64,000 bases of DNA. Source: Hyphomicrobium_A sp963728165. Its GTDB lineage: Bacteria; Pseudomonadota; Alphaproteobacteria; Rhizobiales; Hyphomicrobiaceae. Under the pieces are notes generated by a model. The model was not told where the DNA came from, did no database searches, and saw only the letters and a program-made list of their open reading frames with translations. Where the stretch lies: positions 1-64,000 of the forward strand of contig CAVSIY010000004.1 of NCBI GenBank assembly GCA_963728165.1, in the 5' to 3' direction. Below are positions 1 to 8,036 of this stretch, in pieces (within the stretch, counting starts at the first letter, position 1; each line of letters starts with the position of its first letter). The position numbers and the translations under genes are program-made.

Positions 1-2327
1 CTTCATCTGCCGGCAGGCCTCCCGCAGCACCCGACGACCGAGCGGGACGATCAATCCACTCTTCTCCGCCTCCGGAATGAATTCGCCGGGCACGATCAGC
101 CCGCGCTTTGGATGTTGCCAGCGAACCAGCGCTTCCAGCCCGATGATGCGGTTCGTGTCGATATTGACCTGGGGCTGGTACATAAGAATGAGCTGGCCGG
201 ATTTTATGGCTTCGTGAAGCTCAGCCTTGAGCATCACCCTAGACCGCACTTCTTTGTCCATGGCGTCGGTGAAGAACCTATACGTCCCCCGTTCCGCCGA
301 TTTGGCCCGGTATAGGGCCTCATCGGCATGAGACAGGAGGGTCTCCGCGTCGGGCGAGTCTGGCCCGTAAACCGCAATGCCGATGCTCGTGCCGCTACGA
401 ATCTCATTGCCCTTAATTGAGAATGGATCGCTGATGACCTTCAGAATTTTATCCGCCAGCACAGCGGCTTCCGCCGGCTCCTTGGATATCGGTCTCGAGC
501 ACCGCGAATTCATCGCCGCCGAACCGGGCCACGGTGTCCGTCTCCCGAATGCTCGCCCGCAACCGCTCGGCCACCGCTTGCAGCAGCAGGTCACCGATGG
601 GATGACCGAGAGTGTCGTTGACGTCCTTGAAATGGTCGAGGTCGAGATAGAGTACAGCGAACTCTTGCCGCCCCGGCGTGCCGCGGCCATCTCCTGCTGC
701 AGCGCTTCGACGAACACGGCGCGATTGGCGAGGCCGGTCAAAAATATCGTGGCGCGCCATGTACGCCATCTTGATTCCCGCAGCCCGCTTGCGTTTGGTA
801 ATATCCCGCGGCATAATCTGCTGGGGATGGCGTCGGCCAATCCGTGCCTAGTCGCATAGCCGCAATCGACAGTTCGTACCGGTGATCTTCCAAGCCGCCT
901 GAGCGCCTGTCCAGCTCCAGCGCTTCTTCCCAACGGCAGCGCCGCGGCCTCGTCGCGACGAATCCTTCTCCGCATTCCGGTGGCTGCCTTCTCCCGATAG
1001 CGCGCCGGGGCCAGCCATCATGGACCGGTTTGCCGATCGCTTCCTCAGCGCTATAGCCGAGCATGCGCTCCGCGGCGCGGTTCCCAGTAGGTAAACTCCC
1101 CGGCTGGGGATCGATAGTGTATGATTGCGTCCTGCGCGGCATCGCTGACAGGGTGCGGAAGCGCTCTTCGCTCATGTGCAGGCGCATCTGAGCCTCTCGC
1201 TCCGCGGTCACGTCCATCCCGACGGCAAGAAGGACCGGGACGGCCCTCGCTCGTGATCCGCTGGCCGTTCCAACGAATAGAACGGACGTCGCCGGCTTTT
1301 GGTGCGCATCCCGAATTCGGCACTGGCAGCGCCCATACTGAACGCCTCTTGCATTTTCGTTTGCACCATGTCGCGATCGCGCTCGACTATGAGCGTGAGC
1401 GCGTCGAGCCCTCGCAGTTGTTCATCGGAAAGGCCGGTCAAGGCCGTTAGATTGTCGTTCCAGCGAATGAGGTGCCCGCCCTCATCGATCAAAGCAAAGA
1501 AGCTTGGCAGACTGTCGATTAAGGCAGTGGAGAAATCCCGCTCCTGCGTCAGCGCTCTCGTGCCTGTGCGCAGTCCCTCATTGGCAGCCTGCAGATCCGT
1601 GGTGCGCTCTTTAACTCGCAATTCCAGATCGTCGCGGGCCTTTTTAAGGTCCGCTTCGGATCGCAATCGCTCTTCACTCCAGCGTCGCCCGGCACGAAGA
1701 GCAAAATACCAAGCCCACAACAGGACGAGGACGATCACACCACTCGCTATCTCCAATCCGACTGTCAGCAAATTAAGGTGCCCGACTTGGGATTTCGATT
1801 GCGCCCTTCAGCCAGTATGCGGTCTTGTCCACTCCGTCGGCATAGACGTCCTTCAACCGCAAGTATTCTTCACTGACCAGCAGAGCGGATGCCTCCGTCA
1901 GTCGGCCCTCACTGACCAAGGTTAAGGCCCGTCGTTCAATCCCTACGAGCTTGCGATTCGCCTGGTCGGTTTGCTCGATGAATTGCCGTGCCTCGGGTGC
2001 GCGCACCGCGTTTTGCGTTTGCTTGATCAGGGCGTCGAGCTCGGCATCAAATGCGTCGTATCGTTGCTTGTAGGCGAGGTCGCCCGTCGCGGCCGCCATG
2101 CGCGCTGACATAGTCAGCGCCTCGTCGAAGAGCATGACCCGGCTGTGATATTCGCTGAGCTCGACCTGTTTCGCTCGCAGATCAGCGAAGCGATGTTGCA
2201 ATTGCCACAACATCAAGATCATCGCGACGACTGCCAGCACGCTGATAGTAAACGCTGCCGCCAAGGGCCACAGCCGAAACCTGTGCTGGTCAGATCTGGC
2301 TTTTTCAACCGGCATAAAACTGCTCAA
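1..2327 (-). pseudogene. Decayed GGDEF-EAL diguanylate cyclase/phosphodiesterase with PAS domains, cut by left edge
   Basis: The pieces, in order on the minus strand, form one membrane-anchored c-di-GMP enzyme. There is a first TM helix near 2200-2270, an extracytoplasmic helical region, a second TM just after 1771, a coiled coil, two PAS domains (about 1560-860), a GGDEF domain with an intact GGDEF motif near 500-520, and an EAL domain running off the left edge (motif EALVRW near 100-120). The reading frame breaks near 1783, 1300, 1230, 1150, 1090, 1030, around 740 and near 480, with both extra and missing bases. That is far more than the rest of the window shows, so I read it as a genuine pseudogene. 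The frames stay easily recognisable, so decay is recent. The family synthesises or degrades c-di-GMP in response to sensory input. Confidence 0.85.
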
Positions 2328-2662
2328 ACGAAATTGTGCAATGCGTACATTGGATAGCCGATAGTCTTCCTTGCAGTTTTAATAGCCTGGATAAACGTGA
2401 AGGTTCTGGCGTTAAGAATAAAAAACTCGTCTGAAATCATATGAAAAATGCAATCATCTAGCTTATTACGGGTGACACGGCTGGCGCACCACCACCCAGA
2501 TCATTTGCGATTCGTTTTCTGCCTCCAAGCGATGAAGCACCGGCTTTCCGGCTTCAACGTCTTATGCGCTCGGAGGGCATAGCCTAAGATACAGGGTTCT
2601 TCAGCAGTCGGTGCGTGACTGCATTTAGGCGCTCTTCGCCGAAGGAAGCACGCAAAGCAACT
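2328..2662. other. Intergenic, no gene seen
   Basis: This 335-bp stretch between the hybrid kinase stop and the pseudogene start is locally more AT-rich than its surroundings around 2380-2470. I see no ORF with family resemblance and no clear hairpin. It would hold the former promoter of the decayed cyclase gene. Confidence 0.5.
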
Positions 2663-4699
2663 TCATTTGACGATTTTATCCTTGGACGGCGGGGAGCTGG
2701 CCAGCAGGCGCTGGCGCAAGGTTGCGACGAGAGTGCCAATCGGAGTACGCGAATTGATGAGCGCGGCTCGGACCTGCTGAGCAAATACCGGGTTTGCGTT
2801 CTGCGGCGAAAACACGACGAGCGGTATCGTATCACCCGCGGTGTCACGCAGTTGCTGCAGCAGCTCAAGGCCCGAACCTAGCGCCAGCGCGACCTCCAGC
2901 ACGGCGACGTCGAAGTGACCGGTGGCTAGCGCGCGGCGGGCCTTGTCAATCGAATCGACCGACATGACCTCGGCGTTGGCGTCCAGCACCTTGGCTACGG
3001 CACGAAGCGCATCCTGGTCGGAATCGACATGCAGGACACGCGGGCGCGGGTTCCGATCGCGGACAATCGGGCGATCGAGGACACGTACCAGGCGGCTGAC
3101 GTCGATTGGCGCGTCGAGCCAATCCAATATGTTGAGGAGCGTGGGCTGCCGGTCCTCAGCTTCGGACCGCGCAAGGTCCGCGGACAAGACCACGAGCAGC
3201 GTGTTGTAAATCTGCGGCTGCGCTCGCAATTGCTTGATTAAGTCAATGCCACCGCCTTGCGGGAGCTGCAGATCAACGAGAATAGCCGAATATGGCGTTG
3301 CTGCCACGCGCGCGGTCGCCTCGTCTGCCGTGAGCGCGATGTCCACGAGAAAACCCTCTTGGAGCAGGCGTTCACTGAGAACGGCCGCCGCCTTAGGATC
3401 GTCCTCACATAGCAATAGACGAACGTTCGCTTTCCCGGCGTGACGAGAGATGCTCCTGACCGCTTTCGCCCAATTGGGGAGATCGACGTTAAAAATTGTC
3501 CCGCCGCCGGGTGCGTCCTCGAAGCCAACCGCGCCGTCGAGCCGCGTGACGATTTGCTTGACGATGCTCAGCCCGAGGCCGGTGCCGCCCCTTTGGCGTG
3601 CGTCCGCGGTGTCGGCCTGCGCGAACTTCTCGAAAATGCGGGGCCTGAATGCAACGGGAATACCAGGGCCATGGTCCCGCACCGAAATGCGGACGGTATC
3701 ATCCGGTTTCTTCACCGCGACGACCACTTCTCCACCGGGTGGCGAGAACTTGATAGCGTTCGAGAGCAGATTGGTGACGACCTGGATGAGCCGGTCGGGG
3801 TCCGCGCGCACTTGGGCAGATGCGGATGCCGGGTCGAGCCGTAGCCGCACGTCGTAACTTTCAGCAAACTTGTGATTTTCTTCGATGGCCTGCTCGACGA
3901 GTGCTTGGACCTCGACGCACTGGAAATCGAAGACCGTTTTGCCCGCCTCCATTTTTTCGATATCGAGAATGTCATTGAGCAGACGAACCAGCCTCAGGCT
4001 GTTCGTGTGTGCAATTGCGAGCAACCGCGAGCCGGGATCCGGCAGCTTCCCGGCCGCACCACCGGTAAGAAGGCCGAGGGCGCCCGTGATCGAAGTGAGC
4101 GGGGTACGCAGCTCGTGGCTGACTGTGGCTACGAACTCGTCTTTCAAACGCTCCTTTTCCTGTTCGGCGGCAATCATCGCCGCCTCCGCCGAATGATCGC
4201 TGGCGATCAACAGATAGCCGACGATTTCTGTTCCAGAGTTCCGCAGGGCGGTGATCGACACCGCGGCCGGAAAGCGGCTGCCGTCCTTGCGGATAAGCGT
4301 CGGGTGGTAATTGTCCGCGATTCCGCGCGAGGCCTTGTAAGCGAGTGCGGTGAACCCGGGCGCGATCGTGGTCGCGAACTCGGCGCTCAATTCCTTGGCG
4401 CGAGCCACCATTTCCTGCGAGTCATGGAATTCGCCTGGCGTTTTCTTGTTGACCAGATCGCTGCCGTCGTACCCCAGCATCCGCTCGGCGCCGGGGTTCA
4501 AAAGCTGTATGATTCCATTGGCGTCAGTCGCAATAATTGCGAAGTTGACGCTGTTGAGGATGGCGTCCTGTAGGATTTCGAGGCCGACCGGCACCATTTT
4601 GCGTGGCATCTCGGCGGCGACATCCGCCGGGCGGGATGCGTCGTCAAGAACTGCGGATGGAGACGACTTTTTGGGCAAGACTAAGCTCTCCCGTCCCAT
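2663..4699 (-). CDS. Hybrid sensor histidine kinase (PAS-HisKA-HATPase-REC-REC)
   Basis: This 678-residue protein has no TM segment, so it is probably a cytoplasmic sensor. A PAS domain covers about 40-170. HisKA carries phospho-accepting His195 in SHELRTPL. The HATPase domain has the N box (LLSNAIKFS, about 312-319) and G boxes DHGPGIP and GGTGLGLS. The first receiver (about 426-540) keeps acidic residues C-E-D-D and phospho-acceptor Asp476 (LVDLQLP), but the usual lysine of the KP motif appears to be Asp529 (LDAP). The second receiver (about 554-670) has Glu602 where the phospho-Asp should be, so it is probably a pseudo-receiver. It lies 40 bp downstream of a single-domain response regulator on the same strand, so the two probably form an operon. 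The start is the ATG at 4699. The ligand is unknown. Confidence 0.9.
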   Translation of the reverse strand: MGRESLVLPKKSSPSAVLDDASRPADVAAEMPRKMVPVGLEILQDAILNSVNFAIIATDANGIIQLLNPGAERMLGYDGSDLVNKKTPGEFHDSQEMVARAKELSAEFATTIAPGFTALAYKASRGIADNYHPTLIRKDGSRFPAAVSITALRNSGTEIVGYLLIASDHSAEAAMIAAEQEKERLKDEFVATVSHELRTPLTSITGALGLLTGGAAGKLPDPGSRLLAIAHTNSLRLVRLLNDILDIEKMEAGKTVFDFQCVEVQALVEQAIEENHKFAESYDVRLRLDPASASAQVRADPDRLIQVVTNLLSNAIKFSPPGGEVVVAVKKPDDTVRISVRDHGPGIPVAFRPRIFEKFAQADTADARQRGGTGLGLSIVKQIVTRLDGAVGFEDAPGGGTIFNVDLPNWAKAVRSISRHAGKANVRLLLCEDDPKAAAVLSERLLQEGFLVDIALTADEATARVAATPYSAILVDLQLPQGGGIDLIKQLRAQPQIYNTLLVVLSADLARSEAEDRQPTLLNILDWLDAPIDVSRLVRVLDRPIVRDRNPRPRVLHVDSDQDALRAVAKVLDANAEVMSVDSIDKARRALATGHFDVAVLEVALALGSGLELLQQLRDTAGDTIPLVVFSPQNANPVFAQQVRAALINSRTPIGTLVATLRQRLLASSPPSKDKIVK

Positions 4700-4739
4700 G
4701 CCGATAAAGGCCTAACAACGGTCTCTCTCCAACGTGACG

Positions 4740-5144
4740 TCATTGGGCATCAACCTTGGTTTGGGTCTGCTGCCAGATTTCCAGAATCCGGTCAGGCAGC
4801 GTCATTGGATCGAACGGTTTGGTGATCACGTCTGCGATTCCCAGTGACCGAAAGAAGTCGGTTTCGCGAGGCATGGCCCTCACAGTCAAGAAGATGACGG
4901 GCGTCTTTGCCAACTGCGGGAACTCGCGCAGCCGCTGCAAAGTCTCAATGCCGTCCATGCCTGGCATCATGACGTCCAAAATGATGAGGTCAGGTTTGAA
5001 TACAGGGGTTCGGCTAATCGCTTCCGGTCCGCTGCTGCAAAGGTCGAGCGTGAGACCGCCGATCTTTGGCAGCGCGATCTCTACAATAGAGCGGATGTCC
5101 GGATCATCTTCGACGTAAGTGACGCGCTTGAGTTCTGTCGGCAT
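4740..5144 (-). CDS. Single-domain response regulator (CheY-like)
   Basis: This is a 134-residue stand-alone receiver domain. It has the acidic pair in YVEDD, phospho-acceptor Asp in IILDVMMPGMDG, the Thr of FLTV and the KPF lysine, all conserved, so it should be phosphorylatable. I chose the ATG at 5144 (MPTELKR), which has a GAAGG about 13 bases upstream. An in-frame TTG at 5186 would add 14 poorly conserved residues. It precedes the hybrid kinase by 40 bp and is the likely partner receiving phosphate from it. With no output domain it must act through protein contacts. A 24-bp-spaced direct repeat lies upstream at 5275-5309. Confidence 0.88.
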   Translation of the reverse strand: MPTELKRVTYVEDDPDIRSIVEIALPKIGGLTLDLCSSGPEAISRTPVFKPDLIILDVMMPGMDGIETLQRLREFPQLAKTPVIFLTVRAMPRETDFFRSLGIADVITKPFDPMTLPDRILEIWQQTQTKVDAQ

Positions 5145-5274
5145 GGCAATGTATTTGCCTTCACTGGCGCTGATCTTTGTACCCAACCTAATAGCCGACG
5201 GCGCTTAACCTTCGTTGACAGTGCACTGAATATTTTCGTCAACCGGACTTGGCCACGTTGACTTCGGTCAATCT

Positions 5275-5309
5275 CGCGAGTTTAACTTGAATCAATTGCG
5301 CGAGTTTAA
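5275..5309. repeat. Direct repeat CGCGAGTTTAA x2, possible operator
   Basis: The 11-mer CGCGAGTTTAA occurs at 5275-5285 and again at 5299-5309, start-to-start 24 bp. The flanks are also similar (TCAATC and AATCAA before the copies). It sits about 130-165 bp upstream of the response regulator start. Tandem half-sites near this spacing are compatible with a dimeric regulator binding along one helix face. No regulator can be named. Confidence 0.4.
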
Positions 5310-5848
5310 GTAGCACCTCGAAATCCTGAAAGCTTCCGGGCGCCGTTCAAAATCTGACCGTGCTGCGCTGCACGCTGAGCAAGTCCCGCTCGCGTAAGCG
5401 GGTGCAAAACGCGGTTGACGTGAACGGCGCTCAGATCGAGCGCATCGGCAAGAAGATACTGGTTGCTTGGGCAAGTGAACTCGATCCCGTCGCGGACCGA
5501 CTAGATCAGCCGCTCAGCCAATTCTCCCATGAAAAGTGCGCCGTGCGTTCGCTCGGGCTGCGTCGCACCGACGCCGCTCAATGACTGCTCATGGCCCTTC
5601 GCCGACGCCGACGTGACGGCGCTGCGTGACTGCTCATAAGGGAAGGGCGGACTAGGACCCGGCGCTGCTGTGACGGAGGCTCATGACCCAAACCAGACGT
5701 CGTATCTGCCGCCGAGCGGCTTTTGCCCCACTAGCGTCGGTATGCTCGCCGCCGAACGCGCTGGAGTTGATCCAACTCTTCCTGCGGCCCGCGCCCTGCG
5801 GCGCGGTCGGCGATTTCAAAGTCGATCATCAGGTGCGGCGCTCCGTTA
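5310..5848. other. Intergenic, no gene seen
   Basis: About 540 bp with several short open frames, none of recognisable family. An 11-bp direct repeat TGACTGCTCAT occurs at 5582-5592 and 5627-5637. This may be degenerate coding sequence, but I cannot identify its origin. Confidence 0.4.
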
Positions 5849-6064
5849 TCATTCCCAACAAGGCGCTGAGCGGTTGGTGACATACCGTGCGCGGCGGCAG
5901 AACGGTCGAAAGTAAGTTTCTTGTTGACGTAACTTCCTCCGAAAGGCCGGACTGTGCGCGCTCCGCGGTTTTGCATGAGGACCCGCGCGATGTGCCTGTG
6001 CTCCAACTACGCAAGCAACTAGAGCAATAATCGTCAGGCTTACGCTCTGCAGTGTGAGCCCCAT
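5849..6064 (-). CDS. Hypothetical small protein with N-terminal hydrophobic segment
   Basis: A 71-residue ORF starts at an ATG (6064) preceded by a strong AGGAGG Shine-Dalgarno about nine bases upstream, the best argument that it is translated. Residues 1-24 form a hydrophobic helix ending in V-V-G-A-Q-A-H-R, which resembles a signal peptide or single TM anchor. The rest is basic and rich in Arg, His and Ser, with no recognised domain. A longer overlapping frame at 5731-6006 is open too, so a frameshift joining the two is possible. It diverges from the DUF2946 gene, with 217 bp between the two starts. Confidence 0.4.
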   Translation of the reverse strand: MGLTLQSVSLTIIALVACVVGAQAHRAGPHAKPRSAHSPAFRRKLRQQETYFRPFCRRARYVTNRSAPCWE

Positions 6065-6281
6065 GCTGGGTCTCCTCCTACGCGTCAGGGTCTAAGCCGT
6101 GCGTGCGCAGAACCTGCTCGCTCTGGTCTCCGCTGCGACAACTACTTTCTCTCATTGCCCACATTTCGCCACACAATCCGCTCTCGGATGCTTCCTGCAT
6201 TCGCTGCAGGCCGTAAGTTGATGCCACACGCCAAAAGAACCGGCCGGCAAGCCTGCCAGGAGGGGACGTGAACGCGTAGGG

Positions 6282-6668
6282 ATGCACTGGGTCCGCTCGA
6301 AGATACGCTTGGGTTGTCGCTTGGCGCTGTTCGCCCTGGCGGTTCAAATCGTATTGTCGTTTGGGCACGTCCATGTCCCTACCCTCACTTCGGCGGCGTC
6401 GGCTTCGGCGGCCTCGACCATGGGAGATGGATCGGGTGCGGCCTCGGCGAGCACGCACGCTCCGACCCATAAATCGAACGGATCGGTCGACCCTCATTGT
6501 CCAATCTGCGCATTGATCCACCTGTTGGCCACTTCGGCGCCTGCCGCGCCGCCGGCATTGCCGCTGCCCACGAACTTTGGCGCGATGAGGCTGCAAGCAG
6601 CAGCTGAATTGGCATTGGCGCCCGCGGCACATTTTATGTTTCAGGCCCGCGCTCCACCCTCAATCTGA
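6282..6668 (+). CDS. DUF2946 family protein
   Basis: A 128-residue protein with an N-terminal hydrophobic segment (about 12-28), an H-V-H pair right after it, a low-complexity Ala/Ser/Thr linker, and the family signature D-P-H-C-P-I-C-A-L-I-H around 75-82. DUF2946 proteins are small, membrane-associated, often carry CxxC and His residues that could bind metal, and often sit beside heavy-metal efflux genes. The exact biochemical role is not established. It lies 126 bp upstream of an RND adaptor, which supports a metal link. Confidence 0.72.
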   Translation: MHWVRSKIRLGCRLALFALAVQIVLSFGHVHVPTLTSAASASAASTMGDGSGAASASTHAPTHKSNGSVDPHCPICALIHLLATSAPAAPPALPLPTNFGAMRLQAAAELALAPAAHFMFQARAPPSI

Positions 6669-6794
6669 AATGGTCATTGTCGGATTGCGCGCCGCTTGAC
6701 GCGGCCCGCAAGCTGAAACGGCGACAAGCGTCGAACGAACCTCGTTCGGGCGCTTCAACTCGCATGCAAATTCATTCAGGGCGGATTTCATTTG

Positions 6795-8036
6795 ATGCTC
6801 GTCGATCCGAAGCCAAAGATCGAGAAACTCGATCCTCCGTCGCATCGTGGCGATGGGAAGCCCGGCGATCTCGAACCTGCGCGGCGTGCGCCGCAGCTGG
6901 CGAATATCCTGGCGCTTGTTCTCGTCGCAGGCGCCCTTGGCGCCGGCGCCTATCGCCTGTACGTCGGCCCATTCAGCGCTCCGGCAGCCGCACCTGCCGC
7001 TGTCGAGAAAGTGCAGCCCTTCATCCGCGCCGGGCAGCGGATCACTGTCCCCGAAGGGTCTCCGGTGCGAACAAAGCTCGCGATCCAGCCCGTCGAGGAG
7101 CAGGACATCCAGCGCCGCCTGGTTCTCCCAGCGGCCGTGGAGGCTGATCCTGCCCACCTGATCAAGGTGCTGCCGCCGCTCGCTGGTCGCGCGACGCAGC
7201 TCAAGGTGCAGCTTGGCGAGCGGGTGAAAGCAGACCAGCCGCTCGTCGTCATCGACTCGCCCGACCTCGCCACTGCCTATGCCGACTACGACCGAGCGAA
7301 GGTGCTGGTGTCGCTCGCGCTCAAGAATCGGGATCGCCAACGCGTCCTCGGCAAGAACGGGTGGACGGACCAGAAGGATCTGCAGCAGGTGGAAACAGAC
7401 TACCTCGCCGCTCAGGTGGAGTTACAGCGCACCGAGGCACGTCTGAAGAATATCGGCGTCGACGCCGAGACCACCAATAAGTCACGCACGGTGACGGTCG
7501 TCGCACCAATGGCCGGCAGCGTGATCGATCTGGAGGTGGCGCCCGGCGCGTTCTGGAACGATGTGACGGCCCCGTTGATGACCATCGCCGACCTGAGCAC
7601 CGTCTGGGTCACGGCCAGCGTCCCGGAAAAAGACATATCGCTCGTTTCAAAGGGACAACTGGTCGACGTCGACTTCGCCGCTTATCCCGGTGAGGTGCTC
7701 AAGGGTCACGTCCTGTTTGTCAGCGATGTCCTCGACCCCGACACGCGCCGGACCAAGGTCCGTATTGCCTTTGAAAATCCCGATACGCGTCTGAAGCCGG
7801 GCATGTTCGCCACTGTCAGCTTCTACGCGCCCAAGCGGAGAGTGCCGGTCGTACCTACGAGTGCGCTGGTGGTGAAAGACGACGCAAATCAGGTGTTGGT
7901 CGAAGTTGAGCCGTGGACGTTCGAAGCGCGGACCGTGGACATAGACTTTCAGCAAGGCGACCACGCCATTCTCAAGAGCGGCGTCAAAGCCGGCGATCGC
8001 GTCGTCGTCAGGGGCGGAGTGCTGCTCGGTGATTGA
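6795..8036 (+). CDS. czcB: Efflux RND transporter periplasmic adaptor subunit (CzcB/CusB-type)
   Basis: About 413 residues with a short cytoplasmic N-terminus, one TM anchor (about 37-55), a barrel-sandwich/lipoyl-like segment (LPPLAGRATQLKVQLGERV), an alpha-helical hairpin with Q-K-D-L-Q-Q-V-E-T-D, and a C-terminal beta-barrel and membrane-proximal domain (P-G-M-F-A-T-V). It bridges the inner-membrane RND pump to an outer-membrane factor in metal export. The ATG at 6795 is preferred over a TTG one codon earlier. Its stop overlaps the GTG start of the pump gene by 8 bp, so the two are translationally coupled. No outer-membrane factor gene is visible, so one is presumably supplied from elsewhere. 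Confidence 0.88.
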   Translation: MLVDPKPKIEKLDPPSHRGDGKPGDLEPARRAPQLANILALVLVAGALGAGAYRLYVGPFSAPAAAPAAVEKVQPFIRAGQRITVPEGSPVRTKLAIQPVEEQDIQRRLVLPAAVEADPAHLIKVLPPLAGRATQLKVQLGERVKADQPLVVIDSPDLATAYADYDRAKVLVSLALKNRDRQRVLGKNGWTDQKDLQQVETDYLAAQVELQRTEARLKNIGVDAETTNKSRTVTVVAPMAGSVIDLEVAPGAFWNDVTAPLMTIADLSTVWVTASVPEKDISLVSKGQLVDVDFAAYPGEVLKGHVLFVSDVLDPDTRRTKVRIAFENPDTRLKPGMFATVSFYAPKRRVPVVPTSALVVKDDANQVLVEVEPWTFEARTVDIDFQQGDHAILKSGVKAGDRVVVRGGVLLGD

